A stretch of DNA of 64,000 nt from CBDDEC01 sp965198045 (GTDB lineage Bacteria > Chloroflexota > Dehalococcoidia > UBA2979), in NCBI GenBank assembly GCA_965198045.1, contig CBDAOL010000010.1, positions 248,001 through 312,000 of the forward strand, written 5' to 3'. Under the pieces are notes generated by a model. That model saw nothing but the letters and a program-made list of their open reading frames with translations. It made no database searches and had not been told where the DNA came from. Shown one piece after another: positions 32,408-42,016 of this stretch. Numbering within the stretch: the stretch's first letter is position 1; every line of letters begins with the position of its first letter. The position numbers and the translations under genes were made by a program.

Positions 32408-33460
32408 GTGACCTCGACTGCCCCGCGCCTGACCGAGCTGGCCCACCTCGCCGGATGCACGGCCAAGGTCGGTGCTGGCGACCTCGACGCCGTGATCCGC
32501 GGACTGACGAACGGCCTCGCCGCCGACGCCACGCCGGAGAATCTGCTGGTCGGACTCGATGTGCCCGACGATCCGGCAGTGTACCGGATCAGCGACGACC
32601 GCGCGATGGTGCTCACCGTCGACTTCTTCGCGCCAATCGTCGACGACCCCTACGCGTACGGCCAGATCGCCGCGGCCAATGCGCTCAGCGACATCTACGC
32701 AATGGGCGCCGAGGTGGCGATCGCGCTCAACATCCTCGGCGTGCCGGTCGATCTCGACGCCGCCACGACGCAGGCGATCCTGCGCGGCGGCGCCGACAAG
32801 GTCGCCGAGGCCGGTGGGGTGATCGTCGGCGGCCACACCGTGATCGACCCGGAACCGAAGTACGGCCTCTGCGTCGTCGGCTTCGTCGATCCCTCGCGCA
32901 TCGCCACGAAGGGCGGCGCACGGCCGGGCGACCGGCTGTTGCTGACCAAGCCGCTCGGCACCGGCCTGATCACGACCGCGCACAAGTTCGAGGAGTGCGA
33001 GGACGAGCACCTCGACGCCGCCATCGCGACCATGTCGCGGCTCAACGCCGAGGCCTCGCGGCTCGCCCGCGCCGCGGGCGCTGTGGCGATGACGGACGTG
33101 ACCGGCTTCGGCCTGCTGGGACACGCCAGCGAGATGGCCGCGGCCGGCAGCGTCGGCCTGCGCATCAGCGCGGGCCAGCTCCCGTTGCTTCCGGGCGCCG
33201 AGCAGTACGCCTACCGGGGCATCCTGACGGGTGGCGGCGAACGCAACCGCGCGCACCTCGAGGGGCGCGTGCACATGCGAGGCGACATCTCGCCGGACCT
33301 CGAGCACCTCCTCTACGACCCGCAAACCTCGGGCGGCCTGTTGTTCGCTCTACCGCCCGATGCGGCCGACGACGCCGAGCGGCGCTTCGTCGAGGCCGGC
33401 GAGCCGGTGTGGTGCATCGGTGATGTGTTCGAGGGCGAAGGCATCGTCGTTGACCGCTAA
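32408..33460 (+). CDS. selD: Selenide, water dikinase
   Basis: 350 residues from GTG at 32408. The active-site Cys17 and Lys20 are in AGCTAKVG, the Cys form of the Sec/Cys-x-x-K motif. ATP-binding and metal motifs follow: VDFFAPIVDDPYAYGQIAAANALSD, GGHTVIDPEPKYGL, TDVTGFGLLGHASEM and YDPQTSGGLLF. SelD makes selenophosphate from selenide and ATP for selenocysteyl-tRNA synthesis. The selenoprotein at 8163 is a likely user. The next gene starts within 20 bases and may overlap. Confidence 0.96.
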   Translation: MTSTAPRLTELAHLAGCTAKVGAGDLDAVIRGLTNGLAADATPENLLVGLDVPDDPAVYRISDDRAMVLTVDFFAPIVDDPYAYGQIAAANALSDIYAMGAEVAIALNILGVPVDLDAATTQAILRGGADKVAEAGGVIVGGHTVIDPEPKYGLCVVGFVDPSRIATKGGARPGDRLLLTKPLGTGLITTAHKFEECEDEHLDAAIATMSRLNAEASRLARAAGAVAMTDVTGFGLLGHASEMAAAGSVGLRISAGQLPLLPGAEQYAYRGILTGGGERNRAHLEGRVHMRGDISPDLEHLLYDPQTSGGLLFALPPDAADDAERRFVEAGEPVWCIGDVFEGEGIVVDR

Positions 33461-33479
33461 CAACGGCGGCAGCAACGGC

Positions 33480-34046
33480 GTGCACGACGCCGGCGGCCCG
33501 GAACGCCTCGTGCGCTGGGGCATGATCCACGGTCGCTTCCAGCCGTTCCACCTGGGGCACCTCGAGTACCTGCGGCTCACGGCCGCGCGCTGCGAGACGC
33601 TGATCGTAGGCATCACGAACCCCGACCCGGACGCCGTCGCCGAGGAGGAAACGGCGCAGCACCGCCATCGCGACGAGGCGAACCCGTACACCTACTTCGA
33701 ACGCATGCAGATGATCCGCGAGGTGCTGACGGACGAAGGCCTGGCGCAGCGCTCAGCGATCATCCCGTTCCCGGTGAATCTGCCTGACCGCTACCGCTAC
33801 TACGTACCTCGCGATGTCACGCACTTCATCCGCGTGTTCTCCGACTGGGAAGCGACGAAGGCGCAGCGCCTGCGCGATGCCGGCTACGCCGTGGAGGTGT
33901 TGCAGCCCGGTGTGCAGAAGGCAATCGAGGCGACCAAGGTGCGGCGGCGTATGTCTGCGGGCGAGCCGTGGCGCGACCTGGTGCCGGACGGCACCGCCCG
34001 TCTGATCGCGGAACTCGAGGCGGCGACCGCAGCCGCTACGTCCTAG
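33480..34046 (+). CDS. Nicotinamide-nucleotide adenylyltransferase-like protein
   Basis: About 188 residues from GTG 33480; TTG at 33450, overlapping the selD end, and ATG at 33522 are alternatives in the same frame. The nucleotidyltransferase fold shows GRFQPFHLGHLEYL with the H-x-G-H motif near the start and IEATKVRRRMSAGEPW as the I-S/T-x-x-x-R motif. This pattern fits the archaeal-type NadM (NMN + ATP to NAD) or the related NMNAT/FADS group. Close spacing to selD and the next gene suggests an operon, though functions are not obviously linked. Confidence 0.8.
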   Translation: MHDAGGPERLVRWGMIHGRFQPFHLGHLEYLRLTAARCETLIVGITNPDPDAVAEEETAQHRHRDEANPYTYFERMQMIREVLTDEGLAQRSAIIPFPVNLPDRYRYYVPRDVTHFIRVFSDWEATKAQRLRDAGYAVEVLQPGVQKAIEATKVRRRMSAGEPWRDLVPDGTARLIAELEAATAAATS

Positions 34047-34052
34047 TCCGCC

Positions 34053-35396
34053 ATGCGCGTCCTGATGGTGATCCTCGACGGTCTCGGCGACCGACCGGCG
34101 CCGGAGCTAGGTGGCCGTACGCCGCTCGAAGCCGCCTCGACTCCGCACCTCGACCGCCTCGCCGCCGAGGGCATGAGCGGGATGCTGCACCCGCTGGCGC
34201 CCGGCTACGCGCTCGGCAGCCCGCTCGCACTGCACCTCATGCTGGGCTACCGCGAGGCTGGGTTCCCAGACCGCGGCCCGCTGCTCGCCACCGCTCGCCG
34301 CCTGCCGCCCCGCCCAGGCGAGGTGGTGATGGCGGCGCGGTTCGGCGCTGGTGTGCTCGAAGACGCGGGCCGCCTCGTGCTGACCGAGCGCTTCCTCGAC
34401 GACCGCGACGCTGCCTGCGCAGCGCTGAGCGAGGCGATCGAGGAGCACGAGACCGCCGGCTACCGCTTCCGCTACGTCTACTGCGGCGGCGGCGACGGGC
34501 TGCTCTATGTCTCCGCCGTGGGCGACGCCCCGGTCTCCTTCGCCGTCACAGACACCGACCCCCTCGCCCTCGGCCTCCCGGTCCTGCGACCACGAGCGCG
34601 GACCGACGCCGAGGATCCGGCAGCCGCCGAGGCGACGGCGGACGCGCTCGCCGCCTACCTCGCGTGGGTGCATCGCACGCTGTCGTCGCACCCGGCGAGC
34701 GCCGAGGCCGGAGCGGACGGTGCGGCGATCAACACGCTGCTCACGAAATGGACCGGCCCGACCCCGGACTACGAGCCGTTCGAGGAGCGCTGGGGCATGC
34801 GCCCCGCCTCGCTGCCTGACGAAGAGGTCGTGAGCGGGCTCGTCATGGAACTGGGCTTCGAGGTCTGCCAGGTCGAGGACACCGACCCGGAGTCGGACGT
34901 CCGCCGCCGCCTCGACGAGGCCGCGCGGCTCCTCGGGGAGGGCTATGAGTTCGTCCACCTGCACACGAAGTACCCCGACCCGATGTCACACCGCAACGAC
35001 CCGCCGGCCTGCGTCGAGGCGATTGAGGCCGTCGACCGCGGGTTTGCCCGCTACCGGGAGACGTTGGCCGCCGACGAGGACCTCGTGACGGTGGTGACCA
35101 CCGATCACACAACGCCCTCCGTGTGGGTGGGCTGGCCGCGCGGCGTCTTCAACGACCAGCACGGCGGCGAGCCCGGCCCGCTGGCGATGCGCGGCGGCAA
35201 CATCCGCGTCGACGACATCGAGGAGTTCGGCGAGCGGCCCGCCGCCCGCGGCGCGCTCGGGCAGTTGCGCGGCGCGGACCTCATGCCGCTGCTGCTGGCC
35301 GCCGCGGAGCGAACGAACATGTACGAGATGCGCCCGACGCCGACGCGCCGGCTCTATCGCCCACGGCCGGAAGACCTCGAGGCGCTCGAGTTTTGA
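34053..35396 (+). CDS. Phosphoglycerate-mutase-like metalloenzyme (ApgM/AlkP superfamily)
   Basis: 447 residues. Start MRVLMVILDGLGDRPAPELGGRTPLEAA carries the metal-binding Asp and the D-G-x-x-D/P motif of cofactor-independent phosphoglycerate mutases of the archaeal type. Near residues 305-320 VHLHTKYPDPMSHRND gives another metal-binding cluster, and TVVTTDHTTPSVW supplies the Asp-His pair. The conserved catalytic Ser of AlkP-fold mutases lies in ALGSPLALH. It follows the adenylyltransferase by six bases. A role in glycolysis is plausible but other phosphomutase substrates are possible. Confidence 0.75.
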   Translation: MRVLMVILDGLGDRPAPELGGRTPLEAASTPHLDRLAAEGMSGMLHPLAPGYALGSPLALHLMLGYREAGFPDRGPLLATARRLPPRPGEVVMAARFGAGVLEDAGRLVLTERFLDDRDAACAALSEAIEEHETAGYRFRYVYCGGGDGLLYVSAVGDAPVSFAVTDTDPLALGLPVLRPRARTDAEDPAAAEATADALAAYLAWVHRTLSSHPASAEAGADGAAINTLLTKWTGPTPDYEPFEERWGMRPASLPDEEVVSGLVMELGFEVCQVEDTDPESDVRRRLDEAARLLGEGYEFVHLHTKYPDPMSHRNDPPACVEAIEAVDRGFARYRETLAADEDLVTVVTTDHTTPSVWVGWPRGVFNDQHGGEPGPLAMRGGNIRVDDIEEFGERPAARGALGQLRGADLMPLLLAAAERTNMYEMRPTPTRRLYRPRPEDLEALEF

Positions 35397-35420
35397 GCGA
35401 TCGCGTCGCAATCGTGCGTC

Positions 35421-35426
35421 TATAAT
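35421..35426 (+). promoter_or_regulatory. -10 element upstream of the DinB gene
   Basis: TATAAT, 35 bases before the ATG at 35462. No well-spaced -35 box is evident. Confidence 0.35.
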
Positions 35427-35461
35427 CCGGCGCGAACAAACGCACACAAATAGGGGACGAG

Positions 35462-35971
35462 ATGCGAACGCAGGATCTACTCCGCGCCCAGTACCAGCAG
35501 GCCCACGGCATCCTCGAACAGGTGATCGACGACACCAGCGCCGAGGCGATGGCGCATGTCGAGGGCGGCAACCTCGGATCGATCTCGGCGATCTACGCCC
35601 ACCTCGTGTACGACGAGGACGGCATGATGCGCGGCGCCGGCCGCGAGGGCACCGTCTGGGAGAGCGGCGGCTGGTCCGAGAAGACCGGTATCGACGAACT
35701 CAGCCCGATGCAGACGCAGGAGGGGGCGCAGTCGCCGCAGGACTACGACCTCGCGGCGTTCCGCGAGTATGCGCAAGCGGTGTACGCCTCGACCGACACC
35801 TTCCTTGAGGGGTTGTCCGATGACAGCCTGACCGAGGAGATTGACACGTTCGGCGGGAAGCAGGCTCGGGGTCAGTACCTCGGAACGGTCTGTCTCTGGC
35901 ACGTCACGAACCACCAGGGTGAGATTTCTGCACTCAAGGGTGTGCAGGGCTTGAAGGGCCTCCCCTTCTAG
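35462..35971 (+). CDS. DinB-family four-helix protein
   Basis: 169 residues with GGGGACGAG before the ATG. Typical DinB elements are present: an N-terminal helix (LLRAQYQQAHGILEQVIDD), the His in IYAHLVYDEDGMM, and a C-terminal LWHVTNHQGEISAL with the two further metal-ligand histidines. DinB/YfiT proteins often use mycothiol or bacillithiol as a cofactor. The true substrate is unknown. Confidence 0.85.
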   Translation: MRTQDLLRAQYQQAHGILEQVIDDTSAEAMAHVEGGNLGSISAIYAHLVYDEDGMMRGAGREGTVWESGGWSEKTGIDELSPMQTQEGAQSPQDYDLAAFREYAQAVYASTDTFLEGLSDDSLTEEIDTFGGKQARGQYLGTVCLWHVTNHQGEISALKGVQGLKGLPF

Positions 35972-35975
35972 CCCG

Positions 35976-37121
35976 CTAGCCGCTCGGCCTAGCCTCGACC
36001 GCGACGCCCGAAGCGATCAGCGATTCGATCGCGGCATCGTCGTACCCCGCCTCGCGTAGCACCTCGGTCGTGTGCTCGCCCGCGAGCGGGGCCGGTCCCG
36101 CGGCCGTCGAGACGGCGTCTGACAGGAACAGCGGTGAGTCGACCGCTCGGATCGTGCCGTCGAGGGGATCCGAAACCTCGGCGATCATCCCGCGCTCCTC
36201 GAAGTACGGGTGCGCCACCGCCTCGTGCATCGTCTTCACGATGCCGTAGGGAGCGCCCTCGCGGTCCATCGCCGCGGCCAGCTCCTCGACCGTGTGTTTC
36301 GCGACCCACTGGCCGACAAGCGCGTTCGCCTCGCGGCCGTTCGAGGGCATCGCCGAGCTGGCATCGCCGATGGCGGCAGCGATGCGCGTGAAGTTGCGCG
36401 GCGAGCCGATGTTGATGCTGACATGCCCGTCGCGCGCCTCGTGGATCGGATGGCGGAACGGCGTCCACTGCTCGGGCGGCTGTCCGGCGAGGGCGGGCGC
36501 GGCGACCGCGTTCAGAATCGCCAGCTGACCGTCCATCAGCGAGACATCAACCGCCTGCCCTCGTCCGGTGCGCTCGCGGTCGTAGAGCGCTGCCAGGATG
36601 GCCGAGGTGGCGAAGTTCGCCGTCGCGAGGTCCGCGATCGTCACGCCCGGTGCGAACGGCGCCGCCGCCTCGAGCGCTTGCTGCTGCACCCAGAGCCAGC
36701 CCGCCTCGGCGTGTGCGGTCGCGCCGAACGCGCGCCGCTGCGAGTACGAGTTGCCCTGCCCGAAACCGGAGATCGAGGCGAAGATGAGCCGCTCGTTCTC
36801 GACGCTGAGTTCGTCGTAGCCGAGCCCGAACGTAGCCATCACGCCCGGGCGGAAGTTCTCGACGACGACATCTGCGGAGCGCGCCAGCGTCTGCGCCACC
36901 TCGACGCCAGCCCCGCTATTGAGGTCGAGAGCGATCGAGCGCTTGCCGAGGTTGTTTTCGGGCGAGCCGGAGGCGCGCGCGGGTCCGTCCCCCGATGGCG
37001 GCGCGTCGATGCGCACGACGTCCGCGCCTAGGTCAGCCAGCATGCGCGTGCAGTAGGGACCGGCGACCACGCGCGTGAAGTCGAGCACGCGCACAGCTTC
37101 GAGGATGCGCCGGTCGGCCAT
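35976..37121 (-). CDS. Class III CoA-transferase (CaiB/BaiF family)
   Basis: 381 residues from ATG at 37121. N-terminal LEAVRVLDFTRVVAGPYCTRMLADLGADVVRIDAP and ENFRPGVMATFGLGYDEL are hallmark CoA-transferase III motifs. The catalytic Asp is in VTIADLATANFA. These enzymes move CoA between carboxylic acids through an aspartyl-CoA thioester. The partner acid is unknown; an acyl-CoA ligase and another CoA-transferase lie further along. Length is normal and no break is seen. Confidence 0.9.
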   Translation of the reverse strand: MADRRILEAVRVLDFTRVVAGPYCTRMLADLGADVVRIDAPPSGDGPARASGSPENNLGKRSIALDLNSGAGVEVAQTLARSADVVVENFRPGVMATFGLGYDELSVENERLIFASISGFGQGNSYSQRRAFGATAHAEAGWLWVQQQALEAAAPFAPGVTIADLATANFATSAILAALYDRERTGRGQAVDVSLMDGQLAILNAVAAPALAGQPPEQWTPFRHPIHEARDGHVSINIGSPRNFTRIAAAIGDASSAMPSNGREANALVGQWVAKHTVEELAAAMDREGAPYGIVKTMHEAVAHPYFEERGMIAEVSDPLDGTIRAVDSPLFLSDAVSTAAGPAPLAGEHTTEVLREAGYDDAAIESLIASGVAVEARPSG

Positions 37122-37259
37122 GGCTCGCCCCCCACTGAGAGCGTGAGTGAAGCACGGCGCGCCAGCGCGAACCACCGCTGCCGTTGCAGGCCTCGTACGC
37201 CATCCGCGATACTCGCGCCCCGGCGAACCAGGCGAGCGGCACGCGGAAGGAGCGGGACG

Positions 37260-37925
37260 ATGGGCGAGATGATCAGTTATCCCTCGAACGGGTCAGAGGC
37301 GCAAGGCTACCTGGCCCGGCCCGAGGACGGTGACGGCCCCGGCGTCGTGGTCGTCCAGGAGTGGTGGGGCCTCGACGCCCACATCAAAGACATCGCCGAC
37401 CGCTTCGCCGCCGAGGGCTTCGTGGCGCTGGCGCCCGACCTCTACGACGGCACGGTCGTCGACGAGCCGGACGAGGCGGGCAAGCTCTTCATGGCGCTCG
37501 ACATCGAGGAGACGGAGAAGAACCTGCGCGGCGCAGTCTCCCGGCTCCACGAGGAGACCTGCCGCCCGGTCGGCACCGTTGGATTCTGCATGGGCGGGGC
37601 GCTGAGTCTTTTCGCGGCGTGCAAGAACCCCTCGACGGTGGGCGCCTGCGTGGACTTCTACGGCATCCACCCGGCGGTGCAGTACGACTGGGACGCGCTA
37701 CAGGCGCCGGTGCTCGGCATCTGGGGCGACCGGGACGAGATGGTGATCGGCAACGTCCCCGGCTACGAAGAGGCGCTCAGCTCGCGCGACAAGCCGCACG
37801 AGTTCGTGCACTACCCCGAGGCGGACCACGCGTTCTTCAACGACACCAATGCCGCGGGCTACCGCGAGGGCGACGCCGCAGACGCGTGGAGTCGCACGCT
37901 CGCCTGGTTCCGCGAGCACCTCTAG
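37260..37925 (+). CDS. Dienelactone hydrolase family protein
   Basis: 221 residues from ATG at 37260 behind GGAAGGAGCGGG. The family nucleophile is Cys110 in VGFCMGG; the acid and base are in GDRDEMV and EADHAFFND. The family opens dienelactones in aromatic degradation, but most genomic members act on unknown esters. It is cytosolic and diverges from the CoA-transferase gene. Confidence 0.9.
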   Translation: MGEMISYPSNGSEAQGYLARPEDGDGPGVVVVQEWWGLDAHIKDIADRFAAEGFVALAPDLYDGTVVDEPDEAGKLFMALDIEETEKNLRGAVSRLHEETCRPVGTVGFCMGGALSLFAACKNPSTVGACVDFYGIHPAVQYDWDALQAPVLGIWGDRDEMVIGNVPGYEEALSSRDKPHEFVHYPEADHAFFNDTNAAGYREGDAADAWSRTLAWFREHL

Positions 37926-37934
37926 GCGCGGGCG

Positions 37935-38123
37935 ATGATCCGCGGCCTCGCCGTCCTCGGCGTCGCTGGGCTGCTCGGGTTCGTCGACGTCTGGTTCTCC
38001 GCGCTCGGCGCCCTGGGCGCGCTGTCGCTGTGGGGCTCCGACAACCGATTCCTGCGCTACCTCAGCTACCTCGCCGCCCTCGCACTCCTCGCGACGGTGG
38101 GCGTGGCGCGAGTGGTGTTCTGA
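37935..38123 (+). CDS. Small membrane protein, 62 residues
   Basis: Two hydrophobic helices (about residues 3-32 and 42-61) joined by a short polar loop (WGSDNRFLRY). ATG at 37935 lies nine bases behind the hydrolase stop, so it is probably in the same transcript. No family is recognised. Confidence 0.55.
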   Translation: MIRGLAVLGVAGLLGFVDVWFSALGALGALSLWGSDNRFLRYLSYLAALALLATVGVARVVF

Positions 38124-38184
38124 CGGCGATCGAGACGCTGCGCTAGAGTCCCCTCGCCCGTTGGGGCGTGCCGAGGGGTGAGCG

Positions 38185-40156
38185 ATGCGTGGGCTGAGGT
38201 CAGCGGACCTGTACGAGATCCAGTGGGTGCGTGGGGCGGCGATCAGCCCGGACGGCGCACGGATCGCGTTCGTCTTGCAGCGGCTCGACCGCAAGACGGA
38301 CCGCAACCGGTCGCAGATCTGGCTGGTGGACACGCCGGGGCGTAGCGCGCCCAGGGCATTCACCTCCGGCGAGGGCACCGACACCGCGCCGGCCTGGTCG
38401 CCCGATGGCCGTCACCTCGCCTTCCTCTCCCGGCGCAGCGAGGACGAGGGGGCGCAGCTCTATGTGATCCCGGTCGATGGCGGCGAGGCGAGACGGGTGA
38501 CGGAGCTGCCACACGGCGCGGGCGCTCCGACATGGTCGCCGGACAGTCGCCGCATCGCCTTTGCGGCGCGCACGGGGCCGAAGCCACCACCCGCCGACTC
38601 GAAGGACGCGCGTCCCGCCAGGCGGATCGACCGCCTGGCCTACAAGCTCAACGGCGAGGGGTTCACGTACGACCGGCCACAGCAGATCTACGTGGTCGAC
38701 GCGCTCGAGGAAGGGGCGAAACCCTGGCAACTGACGCGCGGGCGACACGCCTCGGTCGGGCCCGCGTGGTCACCCGACGGCAGGCAGGCTGGCGTTCGTC
38801 TCGGCGCGGCATCGCACAGCCGAGGCTGATGGCCGCAGCGACCTCTGGGTGGTGCCGGCCGAGGGTGGGCGCGCTCGTCGCATCACCCACACCGACGGCG
38901 CATACGGCGGACCGGCGTGGTCGCCGGACGGCCGGCGCATCGCCTCGATCTTTGCCGCGGACTTCCCGGCGAACCGCACCGTCCACGTGACCAACGTGCG
39001 CAACGGGCGTACGAGGCCACTCGACCCGGACTTCGACCGGCAGAGCGCCGGCGACCTGTTCTCCGGCTCATCGAATCCTCGATGGCTCGACGACCGCAGC
39101 GTGGCGGTGATCGCGCAGGACCACGGCACGGCCAACCCGATCGTCTCGACCGAGGGCGCCGGCACACGCTGGGTCTCGCGCGGCAAGCGAGGCGTCGTCT
39201 CGCTGTCGATCGCGAACGACGGCCAGACGGCGGCGGTCGTGGCCTCGACGCTATCGGCGCCTGCCGAGGTCTATGTGGTGGACATGGCGAGCGGGCGCAT
39301 GCGCCAGCGCACGAGGCTCAACGCCACGTGGCTGGAGACCGTGCAGCCGGCCCCGGCGTCGTCTCACAAGGTCGGGACGACGGCCGGTGTCGAGGTTGAC
39401 TACTGGATCATGGAACCGGCGAACCGCGTCCAGGGGCGTCGCTATCCAGTGCTGCTCAACGTCCACGGCGGTCCGTTCGGCCAGTACGGCGAGGACTTCT
39501 TTGACGAGTTCCAGGTGTTCAGCGCCGCTGGGTACGGGGTGGTGTTCTGCAACCCTCGCGGGTCCTCCGGGCAGTCGTCCGCGTTCGCATCGGCGACCGT
39601 CGGCAACATGGGCGGGCCGGACTTCGACGACGTGATGGCGGCCTTCGAGGCGGCGCTCGAACGCATCCCGTGGGCGAACCAGTCACGGCTGGGGATCCTC
39701 GGTGGGTCGTATGGCGGGTTCATGACCTCGTGGGCGATCGGACATACGGACCGCTTCGCCGCCGCCTGCTCCGAACGCGCCGTCAACGACTGGTACCTGA
39801 TGCAGGGCGCCAGCGACATCGGCCACTCGTTCAACCGGCGCTACCTCGGCGAGCGCGCCAGCACCTTCGAGGACCTGCACGCCGTGCTGCGCCAGTCGCC
39901 ATCGACTTACGTCAACGACATGAACACGCCGGTGCTGATCCTGCACTCGGAGAACGACCTGCGCTGTCCGATGTCGCAGGCCGAGCACCTCTGGGTCGCG
40001 CTGACCCAGCTCGGCCGCGATGTGGAGTTCGTGCGCTTCCCTGACGAGACGCACGAGCTGTCCCGCAGCGGGCGTCCGAGCCATCGGGTCGAGCGCTTCG
40101 AGATCATCCTCGACTATTTCGCGCGCAAACTCAGACGGCGGCGGCGGCGGCGCTAA
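38185..40156 (+). pseudogene. S9 family peptidase, frameshifted
   Basis: An N-terminal beta-propeller (TolB-like repeats WSPDGRHLAFLSRR, WSPDSRRIAFAAR) runs to 38829. The C-terminal prolyl-oligopeptidase domain (YPVLLNVHGGPFGQYG, nucleophile GGSYGGFMT, HSENDLRCP, DETHELSRSG) lies in a second frame from about 38792 to 40156. The junction is one extra base within GGCAGGCAGGCTGG near 38785; removing it restores WSPDGRR-LAFVSARH. The gene would encode an acylaminoacyl/dipeptidyl peptidase of about 655 residues. It is either inactivated or hit by a sequencing indel. Confidence 0.82.
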
Positions 40157-40289
40157 CGCTGCGCTCGTCGGCGCCCGCCGAGGCGTCTACAATCGCACCT
40201 TCGTCACCTCGGTGGGACGAGTATCGAAGCGCTCGCACGAGGATGCGAGACGCCTGCAGAACCCGCCATGGAAGACGCCAAGGAGGGCG

Positions 40290-40907
40290 ATGATGGCGAA
40301 CGTGGAACCGCTGCCGCGCGCAGACCTCGAGGAGTTCGCGGAGTACTTCGACGCGATCGAGGCGCGCAACGGCTACATCGCCAAGAGCCTCTTCACGATG
40401 GCGCACCGGCCCGACACGCTGCGCGCGTTCTCGCGCCTGTTTGCGGCGGTGATGCGCGCGGAGCAAGTCGACGGCGCGTTGAAACAGATGGTCGCGCAGC
40501 TCGCCAGCACCAGCGCGGGCTGCCGCTATTGCCAGTCCCACACGGCGAAAGCGGCACAGGCGGCCGGCGTGCCGGACGAGAAGGTCGAAGCGCTCTACTC
40601 GTTCGAGACCACTGAGGCGTTCAGCGACGCGGAGCGCGCGGCACTGCGCCTCGGACGTGACGCGGGGCTGGCGCCGAACGGGGTGACGCCCCAGCACTTC
40701 GAGGACCTGCGCGCCCACTTCGACGACGGACAGATCGTGGAGCTGGTCTCGGCGATCGCGATGTTCGGCTGGCTCAACCGCTGGAACGACACGATGGCAA
40801 CCGACCTCGAGGACCAGCCGTTCGACTTCGCCTCGAAGCACCTCCACGCTGCCGGCTGGGAGGCGGGCAAGCACCGCAGCGAGGCGACATCGGCCGACGA
40901 TCAGTAG
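40290..40907 (+). CDS. Carboxymuconolactone decarboxylase / AhpD-like protein
   Basis: 205 residues from ATG at 40290 just behind AAGGAGGG. The family redox motif C78-x2-C81 is in AGCRYCQSHTAKAAQAAG, with a conserved His. A helical AhpD fold is expected. Members act as alkylhydroperoxidase-like disulfide reductases or as decarboxylases. With the C-x-x-C present, a peroxidase-type role is more likely than lactone decarboxylation. Confidence 0.87.
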   Translation: MMANVEPLPRADLEEFAEYFDAIEARNGYIAKSLFTMAHRPDTLRAFSRLFAAVMRAEQVDGALKQMVAQLASTSAGCRYCQSHTAKAAQAAGVPDEKVEALYSFETTEAFSDAERAALRLGRDAGLAPNGVTPQHFEDLRAHFDDGQIVELVSAIAMFGWLNRWNDTMATDLEDQPFDFASKHLHAAGWEAGKHRSEATSADDQ

Positions 40908-40982
40908 CGCAGTAGCGCAGGGAAGTCAGGTGCGCCGCGAGGCGCGAGTCGGGTCGGGGGGCCCGTAGAAAGCACCGCCGTC

Positions 40983-41255
40983 ATGGCGAGCGCACACCCA
41001 CCCGTCGACGCGGAGATCGCGCGGCTGCGCCGTGAGGGCTACGAAGTCGAGCGGGAGGACGAGGACCAGGTGGTGCTCGTTCGCCACAACTCCTGGACCA
41101 CACACTGGCTCGGCGTCCTCTTTGGCGGACTCCTCGGCGGGGGGATCAACTCTTCACAGCGGACGCAGCGTTTGTACCTCTACGTCGACCAGGAGGGCGG
41201 CGCGCGGCTCCGCCTTGCGCCGCGAGCCACCGATCCGCCGGACCACCTCGCCTAG
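40983..41255 (+). CDS. Hypothetical protein with one membrane-like segment
   Basis: 90 residues. A charged N-terminal part (ARLRREGYEVEREDEDQVVLVRH) precedes a glycine-rich hydrophobic stretch (WLGVLFGGLLGGGIN) and a basic beta-like end. It resembles short DUF-type proteins that couple a helix to a hydrophobic hairpin. No function is known. Confidence 0.5.
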   Translation: MASAHPPVDAEIARLRREGYEVEREDEDQVVLVRHNSWTTHWLGVLFGGLLGGGINSSQRTQRLYLYVDQEGGARLRLAPRATDPPDHLA

Positions 41256-41360
41256 TAGCCCGTAGACGGCGGTTCGCGCTACTGGAACACCCGCCACTTG
41301 CCGTATCTCTGGCTCGCGCGATTCTGGACGCATCGAGCGATGGCATGAACGGCGGTAGAG

Positions 41361-41954
41361 ATGTCGACGCGACGACGGCGACGGAGGCGGCAAGTCGAGG
41401 CACGCCCGCCCTCGAGAGGGGCCAGGCTCCGCGCCACCATCGACTCCTTTGGCGGCTTCCTCGTGATCGGCGGGATCGGCGGCGCCATCATCGCGCTCAT
41501 CGCCGTGATCGTCATCTTCAGCCCGAGCTCGGCCTCGGAGGATCCGCTGCTCGGCGAGACGATCCAGATCGGACCGGCCACGCACGTCGACCCCTCGAGG
41601 GTGGCGATCGAGGCACTGCCACACGCCGGTGGCCCCCACGGACCGTCGCCGCTGCGCCACGGCGTCTACGACGATCCGATCTCCGAGCCGCACGCGATCC
41701 ACGCGATGGAGCATGGCGTCGTCTGGCTGACCTACCAGCCCGAATTACTCTCCGATGGGGATTTCGAACGCCTCGAGGATGTCGCGAAAGACCACAACCG
41801 CGACGTGATCCTGTCGCCCCGATTGGAGAACGCCGATCCAATCGTGCTCGTCTCGTGGGGCCAGCGGCTCGTGATGGACACCCTCGATGAGGATCTCGTC
41901 GGCGAGTTCATCCGCACGAACCGCAACCGCTCGCCCGAGCCCGGCATTCGCTAA
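41361..41954 (+). CDS. DUF3105 domain membrane protein
   Basis: 197 residues. A very basic N terminus (STRRRRRRRQ) is followed by a single membrane helix (about residues 32-53). The extracytoplasmic DUF3105 domain has the conserved HAIHAMEHGVVWLTYQP with its His/Glu cluster. The function is unknown but the domain is well defined in Actinobacteria and Chloroflexi. Confidence 0.8.
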   Translation: MSTRRRRRRRQVEARPPSRGARLRATIDSFGGFLVIGGIGGAIIALIAVIVIFSPSSASEDPLLGETIQIGPATHVDPSRVAIEALPHAGGPHGPSPLRHGVYDDPISEPHAIHAMEHGVVWLTYQPELLSDGDFERLEDVAKDHNRDVILSPRLENADPIVLVSWGQRLVMDTLDEDLVGEFIRTNRNRSPEPGIR

Positions 41955-41968
41955 GAGCGCCACGCAGA

Positions 41969-41992
41969 GGAGCCGGCCTCGCGGCCGGCTCC
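41969..41992. terminator. Hairpin terminator between convergent genes
   Basis: Perfect 10-bp stem GGAGCCGGCC / GGCCGGCTCC with loop TCGC, between the DUF3105 and aldo/keto reductase genes. It can serve both strands. Confidence 0.6.
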
Positions 41993-42016
41993 GGCGCATG
42001 TTCATGGCGTCGAGGA

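Noticed and set aside
35421..35461. Full sigma-70 promoter before the DinB gene
   Set aside because: Only the -10 TATAAT is good; the nearest TTGAGC is 22 bases away, outside normal spacing.
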